Shown here one piece after another: positions 6,637-14,742 of a stretch of DNA of 24,647 bases. The stretch is from an uncultured Lachnospiraceae bacterium (GTDB lineage Bacteria; Bacillota; Clostridia; Lachnospirales; Lachnospiraceae). Numbering within the stretch: position 1 is the stretch's first letter; each line of letters begins with the position of its first letter. The notes under the pieces are model-generated. The model worked only from the letters and a program-made list of their open reading frames with translations, was not told the DNA's origin and did no database searches. Where the stretch lies: the NCBI GenBank assembly GCA_910588845.1, contig CAJURU010000038.1, positions 1 to 24,647 on the forward strand, in the 5' to 3' direction. Made by a program: the position numbers and the translations under genes.

Positions 6637-7589
6637 CCATTCTCCCTTCGGAAAGCTTCTATCTCTGAAATGGAGGGCATAACCCGCAAAGCCCCCTTCC
6701 TTGTTGTCACCAGGCAAGCTGCTGCATTGGCGTAAGAGAGCATTTCCTGCAAAACCTCTTGTGTAAAACCAGCGAAGCCAAACTGTAAAACAAAATGCAG
6801 CATACATCCGCAGAATGTATCGCCCGCCCCCGTAGTCTCAATAGTTCTCTTTGAACGAAACGGTTTTCCCGTGATAATATGGCCACGGTAAAACGCCTTA
6901 CTGCCATCCTTTCCCATGGTGGCGCAGACAAGCGGAATCTGATATTCCTCAAGTAGCTGCTGCACGCCTTTTTCAATATCCTTTTGTCCGCTCAGAAATT
7001 CCACTTCATTATCTGATATTTTCAAAATATCACACTGAGAAAGACCATACTGTATTTTTTCTTTGGCTGTCTGCAAATCCTTCCACAACGGCGGCCTCAA
7101 GTTAGGGTCGAACGATACCAGTTTTCCATTTTCCTTGGCCGTCTCAATCGCATACCTCGTTGCCGCTTCCGCCCTTTCTGAAGTCATGGACAGACTGCCA
7201 AAATGAAATATCTTCGCCGATTGTATAAGCTCCCGGGAAACTTCCTCTTTCCCCAGCATCATGTCCGCACCGGGATTACGGTAAAAAGAAAAATCTCTAT
7301 CCCCATCCGGCTTGTTGTGCACAAAGGCAAGCGTCGTCGGTACTTGAGCGTCAAACCGCAGGCCATCCGTACATATCCCCTGCTCCCGAACCGCATCCTC
7401 CAACAATTTTCCGAATGAATCTTGGCCTACCTTGCCGATAAACGCCGTGGAACGGCCTAATTTCTGTAGGCAGGAAAGCACATTGCAGGGCGCCCCGCCC
7501 GGATTTGCTTCATATACGGGATTCCCCTGGCCGCTGACTCCATAATCTGTAAAATCAATCAACAATTCACCTAATGCAACGACATCCAT
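6633..7589 (-). CDS. scrK: Fructokinase (PfkB family)
   Basis: The 318-residue ribokinase-fold kinase opens MDVVALGELLIDFTDYG. It carries the PfkB signature 1 region (NPGGAPCNVLSCLQKLG) and signature 2 with the catalytic Asp in ETTGAGDTFCGCML (about residues 253-266). With GH32 upstream it most likely phosphorylates fructose released from sucrose or fructans to fructose-6-phosphate. The ATG at 7589 follows AAAGGAG, which itself lies in a 5-codon upstream extension (ATG at 7604) and so argues for 7589. The stop overlaps the start of the HPr-like gene. It is cytoplasmic. Confidence 0.88.
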   Translation of the reverse strand: MDVVALGELLIDFTDYGVSGQGNPVYEANPGGAPCNVLSCLQKLGRSTAFIGKVGQDSFGKLLEDAVREQGICTDGLRFDAQVPTTLAFVHNKPDGDRDFSFYRNPGADMMLGKEEVSRELIQSAKIFHFGSLSMTSERAEAATRYAIETAKENGKLVSFDPNLRPPLWKDLQTAKEKIQYGLSQCDILKISDNEVEFLSGQKDIEKGVQQLLEEYQIPLVCATMGKDGSKAFYRGHIITGKPFRSKRTIETTGAGDTFCGCMLHFVLQFGFAGFTQEVLQEMLSYANAAACLVTTRKGALRVMPSISEIEAFRRENG

Positions 7590-7669
7590 AAATACTCCTT
7601 TCAATGCTCTATATCATACGGCAATTGCAAAACTCTAAACTCAATTAAATTTATGAATTTCGCAATTAC

Positions 7670-9049
7670 CTACTCTATCTCATACTTCTCAATATCCACC
7701 AGCGCGCTGCCATCACAAATAAACCGTATTTCCTGCGCCTTTAAGGGTGTGTAAATCACTGTGCTAAGAACCATTTCCCCATCGTTCACAAACAGTTCTA
7801 CCGAATTTTTGTCCATAATAAACCGCAGCTTTACACGCTCAGAACCATCCATCTTTGCACGCCGAATACAGACAATATCCTTTGTTACGCCGGAATACGT
7901 GCGGTCAACTTCCATGATACCTTTTTCTTTCTGAAATGTAAAGCGGGTAAAATACTCATCACTCCCTGCTACATCAACGACAAACTCACGAAAACTGCCT
8001 GACAGAATTTTAACCGTGAAATCTATAGTTCTCCCAGAGACGCCCTCAAACTGCCTCTCTCCCTCTATCCGCGCTTTTTTATAACAGACGTTGTTTTTCC
8101 AATAACGTTCCAACTCCCGGACCGGTCTTTGGAACAGCCTGCCGTCTACGATGGAAAGCTCCCGTGGAAGCGTCATCATCCCTTTCCATCTCTGCCCTTT
8201 GGGGATAAAGGAATCATCCCATGAATGCATCCAGGCAATTAAAATTCGTCTTCCATCCGGCAGGCATGTGGTCTGCGGTGCATAAAAATCTAATCCATAG
8301 TCCAAGGAAACAGGTTTTTCTTTGGTAAATAGTTTCTGTTCCTTATCATAGCTTCCCAGAAAATACACCGCATTGTTGCCATTATGAAATTCATAGCCTT
8401 GTGCTTTCATATCCTGCGGCGAACAAATCAGGACGTCTGCGCCGTCCAGTGCAAAGAAATCCGGGCATTCCCACATACTGCCAATCACACCGCCATTATG
8501 GGCCAATACGCCTTCATATCTCCAATTGTATAAATCCATACTGGAAAACAGTACAACCTGTCCATTGCCGGATTCATCCCGATTGCCTGCCAATAGATAG
8601 TAACAATCCCCCTCCTTCCAGACTTTGGGATCTCTGAAGTCTACGCGGCTAAACCCTTGCGGCATCATTTCCCCTGTAATCACCGGACAATCTGCCGTTT
8701 TCTTGTATTCTGAACCATCGCCGATTGCAATGCACTGGTTCTGACGCTCCTGCCCGCTCTTCTTATCTTTGGTAACTCCTGTATATAGCAGCACATGCCC
8801 CTCTTCCGTCTCCAGGGCGCTTCCTGAAAAACATCCTTCCTTATCGTACTCCTCATCCGGCGCAAGAGCCGCCTTACATTCCTGCCAGTGAACCATATCC
8901 TCCGTCACCTGATGTCCCCAATGCATCGGCCCCCATTTCGTATCATAGGGATAATACTGGTAAAATAGATGCACCTTACCCCCATACACCGAAAAACCAT
9001 TGGGGTCGTTCATCCAGCCGCCCGCTATCATCCACAAAATCCCCTTCAT
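7670..9049 (-). CDS. GH32 beta-fructosidase (sucrose/fructan hydrolase), rebuilt N-terminus
   Basis: The 459-residue protein (from ATG 9049) is a GH32 enzyme. The nucleophile is D15 in GWMNDPNG, the transition-state Asp D140 in FRDPKV, and the acid/base E194 in WECPDF. The five-bladed propeller is followed by a C-terminal beta-sandwich (about 330-459). Relatives usually have some 20-40 residues before WMNDPNG; here they are replaced by MKGILWMIAG, read out of frame from the solute-binding-protein gene. Possible starts are 9049, 9031 (AAGGGG nine bases upstream) and 9013. The gene overlaps the truncated binding-protein gene by 56-74 bp, so translation may be coupled. No signal peptide is seen, which predicts a cytoplasmic enzyme acting on imported sugar or sugar phosphate. 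Whether it folds without the native N-terminus is uncertain. Confidence 0.85.
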   Translation of the reverse strand: MKGILWMIAGGWMNDPNGFSVYGGKVHLFYQYYPYDTKWGPMHWGHQVTEDMVHWQECKAALAPDEEYDKEGCFSGSALETEEGHVLLYTGVTKDKKSGQERQNQCIAIGDGSEYKKTADCPVITGEMMPQGFSRVDFRDPKVWKEGDCYYLLAGNRDESGNGQVVLFSSMDLYNWRYEGVLAHNGGVIGSMWECPDFFALDGADVLICSPQDMKAQGYEFHNGNNAVYFLGSYDKEQKLFTKEKPVSLDYGLDFYAPQTTCLPDGRRILIAWMHSWDDSFIPKGQRWKGMMTLPRELSIVDGRLFQRPVRELERYWKNNVCYKKARIEGERQFEGVSGRTIDFTVKILSGSFREFVVDVAGSDEYFTRFTFQKEKGIMEVDRTYSGVTKDIVCIRRAKMDGSERVKLRFIMDKNSVELFVNDGEMVLSTVIYTPLKAQEIRFICDGSALVDIEKYEIE

Positions 9050-9734
9050 TCGACCAAAAGAATGGGGCGTAATAATAAATGGTCGCCTCTCCTGTGGGAA
9101 ATGTCATATCTATGGCGTATCCATTCTTTTGGTCTGTCACTGCTTTTACCTTTTCAAGAACTGTAAGAAATTCCGTCCACGTCCATGGGTGGTCTGCGTC
9201 CGGTATCTCTACGCCTGCTTCCTTTAAAATATCCTTATTGTAATACAACCCCACGCTGGATTCCATCGCCCCCAATGCATACAACTTATTGTTATACGTT
9301 CCCTGTTCAATAATAGATTCCAAGTATACGCTTTTTTCTTCCTCAGACAATTCTGCCAAAGGCTTGATAATCCCGTTCTCTGCATACGCTGCAATATTCG
9401 GCCCATCCACGGTCAATACATCCGGCAGGCCGCCTGACATAACCGAAGCGTTAATCTTATCAGAATAACCGCCGCCGCTGTCGTTTCTGGGAATAAATTC
9501 AATATCTGCAAAATACGTACCGTCATATGCTTCATTAAATGATTCGACTGCCTCCTTATAGCATTGCCCTTCCTCCGTCTCCTCAATAGAATGAACCCAG
9601 ATAGACAGGTATTGTTCCCCTTCGTCATACCCTGCAACCTCACCCGGCGCAGGCTGCCTGGGCCCACATCCTGCCAGCACAGCCGCCGCTGATAAAGAGG
9701 CGACGAATAAAACACCTTTTCGCTTCATCCTCAT
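8976..9734 (-). pseudogene. Sugar ABC transporter solute-binding lipoprotein, truncated by deletion
   Basis: The reading frame gives 252 residues against roughly 420-450 for family-1 solute-binding proteins. It has a lipoprotein signal with lipobox LAGC (Cys23), then a typical fold start (EQYLSIWVHSIEETEEGQCYKEAVESF), SVMSGGLPDVLTVDGPN and FWSNEGDFVDDSG. After about residue 237 the frame runs into DNA that encodes the GH32 GWMNDPNG motif in another frame and stops 40 bp later. The rest of the binding protein and the expected permease genes are missing. A secreted lipid-anchored fragment may still be made, but it lacks the second lobe. The ATG at 9734 follows AAGGAG. It is preceded by the regulated promoter at 9840-9868. 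Confidence 0.85.
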
Positions 9735-9795
9735 AGCTCTCTCCTTTCTCGATACATGACATTCACCCTTTAATTTTCATCTTCGCTTCACTACA

Positions 9796-9829
9796 TAACC
9801 AGTTATGTAACTAGTTAAGTAACCGGTAA
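9796..9829. promoter_or_regulatory. Operator cluster 1: three palindromes in 12-bp phase
   Basis: TAACCAGTTA (9796-9805), TAACTAGTTA (9808-9817) and TAACCGGTAA (9820-9829) repeat with an exact 12-bp period. All fit TAACYRGTTA apart from the last, which has one change. The cluster lies just downstream of the -10 box of the minus-strand operon, where a bound LacI-type repressor would block transcription. Confidence 0.75.
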
Positions 9830-9839
9830 CTTTGCAATT

Positions 9840-9868
9840 ATAATACACCCCGGTATCATTTTTGTCAA
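9840..9868 (-). promoter_or_regulatory. Promoter of the fructosidase operon
   Basis: A perfect TTGACA (9863-9868) and TATTAT (9840-9845) are separated by 17 bp on the minus strand. The promoter sits between operator clusters 1 and 2. Confidence 0.75.
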
Positions 9869-9884
9869 CAAGTTTTTCACAAAA

Positions 9885-9906
9885 AAACCGGTTCCTTTAC
9901 CAGTTA
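9885..9906. promoter_or_regulatory. Operator cluster 2: two palindromes in 12-bp phase
   Basis: AACCGGTT (centred in 9885-9894) and TTACCAGTTA (9897-9906) again repeat with a 12-bp period and match the cluster 1 consensus. The cluster is upstream of the operon -35 box and 8 bp upstream of the -35 box of the regulator gene, so could serve both looping repression and autoregulation. Confidence 0.7.
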
Positions 9907-9914
9907 TATTTTGA

Positions 9915-9943
9915 TTGATTTTCCCACATTCCATTGTTATAAT
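9915..9943 (+). promoter_or_regulatory. Promoter of the LacI-family regulator
   Basis: TTGATT (9915-9920) and a perfect TATAAT (9938-9943) are separated by 17 bp. The leader then holds a short stem, GGATTCC/GGAATTCC (9950-9974), before the ATG at 10009. Confidence 0.7.
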
Positions 9944-10008
9944 AAAAAAGGATTCCATTTATTTTTGGAATTCCGATAAGAAAAATATTTCAGAAAACGG
10001 AGTATACT

Positions 10009-11031
10009 ATGAATTCAAAAAAAGTGACATTTGCGGACATCGCAGCATATACGAATTTTTCAAAAACTACCATTTCCAGATATTTTAACAACCCAGATTC
10101 CCTCACGATAGAAAATCAGCAAAAAATAGCCAACGCATTAGAGGAACTTGGCTATCAGGAAAATAAATTGGCGAAAGTTCTTGCAAACGGCAAAAGCGAA
10201 TTTATCGGCATTATCGTTCCCAACTTATATCTCCATTATTATGCAGAAATGCTCAACCAGATTTTGTCCACCTACAGACAGCATCATTACAAATTCCTGG
10301 TATTCGTCAGCGACAACGACAAAGAAACAGAACAAAATTATATTAACGAACTGCTCGCCTATAAAATAGAAGGGCTCATTGTACTGAGCCACACAATGAC
10401 TTCCAAAGAACTGGCTGCTTACCGTGTGCCTATCGTCACCATTGAACGGGAATCCGAGCATGTCTGCGGCGTAAGTACAGACAATTACATGGGAGGCGTC
10501 CAGGCTACCAGTCTGCTTATCAAGAATCACTGTTCCAAACTCATCCATATCAATTCCAATACGCCGGAATACATCCCGGCTTACAGCAGAATCAAAGGCT
10601 TTGAAGATACCTGCAAGACAAATAATATTCCCTATGAAATCATCACTGCTGATTTCGGTGATTCTTATGCCAGCACAGTAACACAAATAGACCAAATTTT
10701 TCAACAAATTGAGCAGATGGACGGTGAAAAAAAAGGCGTCTTTCTCGCAAATGATACTTACGCCAACATTTTTCTCAATAGCGTAATCCGAAAATACGGC
10801 AGTTTTCCCCCGAATTACCGCATCGTCGGTTTCGACGATTCACCCATCGCCAGCGAAGCCATCTACCCCATTACCACAGTCGGACAGCAAATTGAAAAGA
10901 TGGTGCAAAATGCCATGGAACTTCTGATATTACAAATGGAAGAAATGAAAAAAAGGGTTCCCAAACCATTAAGGGAACCCATTCATCGACAGATCACGCC
11001 TATCTTAATCCGACGCGATACCACAGAATAA
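10009..11031 (+). CDS. LacI-family transcriptional regulator of the fructosidase operon
   Basis: The 340-residue protein has an N-terminal helix-turn-helix (about residues 6-26, FADIAAYTNFSKTTISRYFN), the hinge helix region NKLAKVLANGKS (about 53-64), and a periplasmic-binding-protein-like effector domain from IGIIVPNLYLHYYAEML to VGFDDSPIA and TTVGQQIEKM. It probably represses the divergent binding-protein/GH32/scrK operon and its own gene through the TAACYRGTTA sites at 9796-9906, releasing on a sugar or sugar phosphate. This target assignment is inferred from position. The final 30 codons overlap the probable carB terminator on the other strand. The stop lies 21 bp from the carB stop. Confidence 0.88.
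   Translation: MNSKKVTFADIAAYTNFSKTTISRYFNNPDSLTIENQQKIANALEELGYQENKLAKVLANGKSEFIGIIVPNLYLHYYAEMLNQILSTYRQHHYKFLVFVSDNDKETEQNYINELLAYKIEGLIVLSHTMTSKELAAYRVPIVTIERESEHVCGVSTDNYMGGVQATSLLIKNHCSKLIHINSNTPEYIPAYSRIKGFEDTCKTNNIPYEIITADFGDSYASTVTQIDQIFQQIEQMDGEKKGVFLANDTYANIFLNSVIRKYGSFPPNYRIVGFDDSPIASEAIYPITTVGQQIEKMVQNAMELLILQMEEMKKRVPKPLREPIHRQITPILIRRDTTE
10948..10980 (-). terminator. carB terminator embedded in the regulator coding sequence
   Basis: On the minus strand GGGTTCCC and GGGAACCC form a perfect 8-bp stem with a 10-nt loop, followed by seven T. It lies about 75-105 bp beyond the carB stop and inside the last part of the convergent regulator gene, where it encodes RVPKPLREP. Confidence 0.8.
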
Positions 11032-11052
11032 TGATATTACGTTGCTTGCATA

Positions 11053-14000
11053 TTATTTAGGCTGAATCCGCGCATGAAGCGTCTGCACTGCGTGTACTTC
11101 TCCATTGCCTTTCTTCTGCACTTGCAGGATGCCCTCGGCAGTCGCCTTGGCTGCCGCAATCGTTGTCATATAAGGCACCTTAGCCTTAATCGCAGCTTTA
11201 CGCAGATAGCTGTCATCATGCTTGCTGTCTTCCCCTACCGGAGAATTGATAATCAAATCAATATCTCCATTTGTAATCAGATCCAGCAAATTCGGTCTGC
11301 CCTCATGGAGCTTCTTCACAAGTTCTGCTTCTATCCCTGCCTCCTGTAATAATTTGCAGGTATTTCCCGTAGCAAGAATCTTAAACCCAGCTTTCTGGAA
11401 GTCCTTACCTACTTCAACGACCTCAGCCTTATCCTTGCGATTGACGCTGATTAAGACTGTACCGCTTAACGGCAGCCTGGTCTGGGTCGCCTCCTGCGCC
11501 TTAAAGAACGCTTCACCTGCCGATTCTGCAAGTCCCAGCACTTCTCCGGTAGAACGCATTTCCGGCCCAAGGACGGGATCAACCTCCTGGAACATATTGA
11601 AGGGGAATACCGCTTCCTTCACGCCATAGTAAGGAATATCCTGCTCTTTCAAACTGGGCACCGGTGAAGGTTTTCCGGTAATTTCAGAAGTAATAATCTC
11701 TGTCGCCAGCGGAACCATACGAATATTGCATACTTTTGATACCAAAGGCACCGTTCTGGACGCTCTGGGGTTTGCCTCTAATACATACACCTTATCATTC
11801 TCAATCGCATACTGCATGTTCATCAACCCGCGCACATGCATCTCCTCGGCAATCTTCCTGGTATACTCCTTGATCGTCGCCACATTCTCCTCAGAGATAT
11901 GTTTCGAGGGGATGATGCAGGCAGAGTCGCCGGAGTGAACCCCCGCAAGCTCAATATGCTCCATAACCGCAGGCACAAAGGCGTGCGTGCCATCGCTGAT
12001 AGCGTCCGCCTCACACTCAAGCGCATGGTTGAGGAAACGGTCAATCAGAATCGGGCGGTCCGGCGTCACGCCGATTGCCGCCTCCATATACGAGGTAAGA
12101 TTCACGTCATTGTACACAACCTCCATACCGCGTCCGCCCAATACATAGGAAGGACGCACCATCACCGGATAACCAATCTTATGGGCAATCTCCAAAGCCT
12201 CTTCCACAGTAACTGCCATACCGGATTCCGGCATGGGGATTTCCAGCTTATCCATCATAGCGCGGAACAAGTCTCTATCTTCCGCCAAATCTATCACAGA
12301 CGGCGCCGTGCCAAGAATCTTCACACCGTTTTTCTCCAAATCTGCCGCCAAATTCAAAGGCGTCTGACCGCCAAACTGAGCAATCACACCTACCGGCTGC
12401 TCTTTTTTATAGATACTCAGCACATCTTCCAGCGTCAACGGCTCAAAATACAACTTGTCCGAAGTATCATAGTCCGTAGAAACTGTCTCTGGGTTACAGT
12501 TGACAATAATCGTCTCAAATCCCATCTTCTTCAAAGCAAGCGAAGCATGCACACAACAATAATCAAACTCAATACCCTGTCCAATACGGTTCGGGCCTCC
12601 GCCCAGAATCATAATCTTAGGCTTATCGGTGCGGACAGGGTTGCTGTCCGGCGCATTGTAAGTGGAATAATAATAAGCGCTGTCTGGCGTACCGCTTACA
12701 TGTACGCCCTCCCAGGCTTCCTCCACGCCTAATTTCATACGCTGCTCACGAATCTCTTGTTCCGAAATATCCAGCAAAATACTCAGATACTTGTCAGAAA
12801 ATCCATCCTTCTTTGCCTTAATCAGCAACTGGTCATTGGGAAGGCTGCCTTTTGATGCAAGAATTTCCTGCTCCTCTTCTGCTAATTCTTTCATCTGCTC
12901 AATAAACCATGTCTTCACATGGGTAATCTCATGTAATTCTTCTATCGTTGCGCCCTTTTTCAAAGCCTCATACATGGCAAAGTGACGTTCACTGGACGGT
13001 GTTAAAAGCATCTGCAAAAGCTGTTCTTTCGATTTCTCCTCCAGCTTGGGCACCTGCCCTAAGCCGTAGCGCCCCGTCTCCAGCGAGCGGATAGCTTTCT
13101 GAAACGCTTCCTTATAATTCTTGCCAATACTCATAACCTCGCCTACGGCGCGCATCTGCGTGCCCAGCTTGTCTTCTACGCCTTTAAACTTCTCAAATGC
13201 CCAGCGAGCAAATTTAATCACTACATAATCGCCGTCCGGCACATATTTATCCAAAGTACCATACTTGCCGCAGGGAATATCTTTCAAGGTCAGCCCGGAC
13301 GCCAGCATCGCGCTGACTAGAGCAATTGGAAAGCCCGTCGCCTTGGAAGCAAGCGCAGAGGACCGAGACGTCCTGGGGTTAATTTCTATTACAATAATGC
13401 GGTCGCTCACCGGATCATGGGCAAACTGCACATTCGTTCCACCAATAACCTGTACAGACTCCACAATACGATACGCCTGTTCTTGCAGCCGCCTCTGTAA
13501 ATCCTCGGAAATTGTCAGCATAGGCGCTGCACAAAAAGAATCGCCGGTATGCACGCCCAAAGGATCAATATTCTCAATAAAGCAGACGGTAATCATATTT
13601 CCTTCTGCGTCACGCACCACTTCAAGCTCCAGCTCTTCCCAGCCTAAAATGGATTCCTCTACCAAAACCTGCCCTACGAGACTTGCCTGCAAGCCTCTTG
13701 CACAGACAAGACGCAGCTCATCCTTATTGTATACCAGTCCACCGCCGGCGCCGCCCATGGTATAAGCCGGGCGAAGCACAACTGGATAGCCCAGCGTATC
13801 GGCAATCTGCAATGCCTCTTCCACCGAATACGCCACCTCGCTGCGCGCCATCTCAATGCCCAGCGCGTCCATAGCTTTCTTAAATTCAATACGGTCTTCG
13901 CCGCGTTCAATGGCGTCTACCTGTACGCCAATTACCTTTACTTGATACTTGTCCAAGATTCCCGCACTCGCAAGCTCCGCACAAAGATTGAGCCCGGACT

Positions 14001-14277
14001 GCCCGCCGAGATTAGGTAACAGCGCATCGGGACGTTCCTTGGCAATAATCTGTTCCAAACGCTCCTTATTCAACGGCTCAATATAAGTGACGTCTGCCAT
14101 TTCCGGGTCTGTCATAATCGTGGCAGGATTGGAATTCACCAATACAATCTCGTACCCCAGCTTTTTCAAAGCCTTACAGGCCTGTGTGCCGGAATAATCA
14201 AACTCGCAGGCCTGTCCAATAATAATAGGCCCCGAGCCTATAATCAATACTTTATGAATGTCTGTTCTCTGTGACAT
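11053..14277 (-). CDS. carB: Carbamoyl-phosphate synthase large subunit
   Basis: The 1074-residue protein has the normal length of CarB (E. coli 1073). It contains two ATP-grasp halves: the first begins KVLIIGSGPIIIGQACEFDYSG and holds ALASKATGFPIA; the second begins about residue 555 with KIMILGGGPNRIGQGIEFDYC and holds ASRTVPLVSKV. A C-terminal MGS-like allosteric domain (about 935-1074) ends the protein. It makes carbamoyl phosphate for pyrimidines and arginine, using ammonia from the glutaminase subunit CarA. carA is not adjacent: upstream are only repeats, the promoter and the divergent hsp20. The start follows GGAGG. A promoter at 14487-14515 gives a leader of about 200 nt packed with palindromes; I see no PyrR-binding consensus in it. 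Confidence 0.96.
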   Translation of the reverse strand: MSQRTDIHKVLIIGSGPIIIGQACEFDYSGTQACKALKKLGYEIVLVNSNPATIMTDPEMADVTYIEPLNKERLEQIIAKERPDALLPNLGGQSGLNLCAELASAGILDKYQVKVIGVQVDAIERGEDRIEFKKAMDALGIEMARSEVAYSVEEALQIADTLGYPVVLRPAYTMGGAGGGLVYNKDELRLVCARGLQASLVGQVLVEESILGWEELELEVVRDAEGNMITVCFIENIDPLGVHTGDSFCAAPMLTISEDLQRRLQEQAYRIVESVQVIGGTNVQFAHDPVSDRIIVIEINPRTSRSSALASKATGFPIALVSAMLASGLTLKDIPCGKYGTLDKYVPDGDYVVIKFARWAFEKFKGVEDKLGTQMRAVGEVMSIGKNYKEAFQKAIRSLETGRYGLGQVPKLEEKSKEQLLQMLLTPSSERHFAMYEALKKGATIEELHEITHVKTWFIEQMKELAEEEQEILASKGSLPNDQLLIKAKKDGFSDKYLSILLDISEQEIREQRMKLGVEEAWEGVHVSGTPDSAYYYSTYNAPDSNPVRTDKPKIMILGGGPNRIGQGIEFDYCCVHASLALKKMGFETIIVNCNPETVSTDYDTSDKLYFEPLTLEDVLSIYKKEQPVGVIAQFGGQTPLNLAADLEKNGVKILGTAPSVIDLAEDRDLFRAMMDKLEIPMPESGMAVTVEEALEIAHKIGYPVMVRPSYVLGGRGMEVVYNDVNLTSYMEAAIGVTPDRPILIDRFLNHALECEADAISDGTHAFVPAVMEHIELAGVHSGDSACIIPSKHISEENVATIKEYTRKIAEEMHVRGLMNMQYAIENDKVYVLEANPRASRTVPLVSKVCNIRMVPLATEIITSEITGKPSPVPSLKEQDIPYYGVKEAVFPFNMFQEVDPVLGPEMRSTGEVLGLAESAGEAFFKAQEATQTRLPLSGTVLISVNRKDKAEVVEVGKDFQKAGFKILATGNTCKLLQEAGIEAELVKKLHEGRPNLLDLITNGDIDLIINSPVGEDSKHDDSYLRKAAIKAKVPYMTTIAAAKATAEGILQVQKKGNGEVHAVQTLHARIQPK

Positions 14278-14296
14278 ATAATATCCTCCTGTTGGT

Positions 14297-14351
14297 ATGG
14301 TAGTCTATGTACAAAACCATGAATTGCTTTGCAATGGCATGGTAGTCTATG
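14297..14351. repeat. 13-bp direct repeat ATGGTAGTCTATG, 42-bp period
   Basis: The identical 13-mers start at 14297 and 14339 in the carB leader. Between them is a small stem ATTGC/GCAAT like the CATTGC/GCAATG hairpin of MITE-like copy A. This suggests a duplication of, or insertion into, older leader sequence. Confidence 0.6.
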
Positions 14352-14359
14352 CGCACTTC

Positions 14360-14424
14360 ATGGGGCTGTCGCATAAGCGGCAAAACCTTTTGAACGAATA
14401 AATATAATCGTGCGATCTCCCCAT
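14360..14424. repeat. MITE-like palindrome, copy B (internally deleted, 65 bp)
   Basis: The ends ATGGGGCTGTCGCA and TGCGATCTCCCCAT are inverted repeats matching copies A and C. Inside only the right half of the long stem remains (AAGCGGCAAAACCTTTTGAACGA). It lies in the carB leader. Confidence 0.65.
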
Positions 14425-14440
14425 TTTCTCCCCGATATAA

Positions 14441-14484
14441 GCCCTAAAGCATCCTCCCAACTTCCTTGGGTCACTCCTTAGGGC
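14441..14484 (-). repeat. Dispersed hairpin repeat, copy 2 (carB 5' end)
   Basis: It has the same plan and orientation as the 4748-4785 copy: outer stem GCCCTAA/TTAGGGC, conserved GCATCCT strand, inner stem CCCAA/TTGGG. The inner pair differs from CCCAC/GTGGG of copy 1 while still pairing. It ends 2 bp from the carB -10 box, so the transcript would begin inside or at this hairpin. Confidence 0.65.
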
Positions 14485-14486
14485 AT

Positions 14487-14515
14487 ATTATATCACACCG
14501 CGACCTGTTTTACAA
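14487..14515 (-). promoter_or_regulatory. Promoter of carB
   Basis: On the minus strand TTGTAA (14510-14515) and a perfect TATAAT (14487-14492) are 17 bp apart, with an extended -10 TGA before it. The start site is predicted near 14480, giving a leader of about 200 nt. Confidence 0.7.
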
Positions 14516-14620
14516 ATACTGAACATAAAATATCTACGGTTGGATATACTATCAAAAACACAGATTATGAACATTTTCGGCTCTATATAACCTGACACTT
14601 CACAAAATTTTCACACAATT

Positions 14621-14647
14621 TTAGCACTCACCTATTGACAGTGCTAA
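14621..14647 (+). promoter_or_regulatory. CIRCE element (HrcA operator)
   Basis: TTAGCACTC, a 9-bp spacer, then CAGTGCTAA. This matches the CIRCE consensus (TTAGCACTC-N9-GAGTGCTAA) at all but one base. It overlaps the -35 box of the hsp20 promoter. Confidence 0.93.
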
Positions 14648-14663
14648 CAATCCGTGTTATAAC
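14635..14663 (+). promoter_or_regulatory. Heat-shock promoter of hsp20
   Basis: A perfect TTGACA (14635-14640) lies within the CIRCE element, and TATAAC (14658-14663) follows after 17 bp. HrcA bound to CIRCE would cover the -35 box. Confidence 0.85.
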
Positions 14664-14742
14664 AATCATAACAAAAGGAACGGAAACACCATCCAGACCT
14701 TTTATACCAACAAAATTATCTATAAAAAAGGAGCGATGATTT

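Noticed and set aside
9796..9906. CRISPR-like short repeats
   Set aside because: The units are 10-bp palindromes with 2-bp spacers beside promoters; repeat and spacer lengths are far too short for CRISPR.
11836..12732. 298-residue plus-strand frame inside carB
   Set aside because: It is antisense to a highly conserved gene, rich in His/Arg/Cys as shadow frames are, and has no ribosome site.
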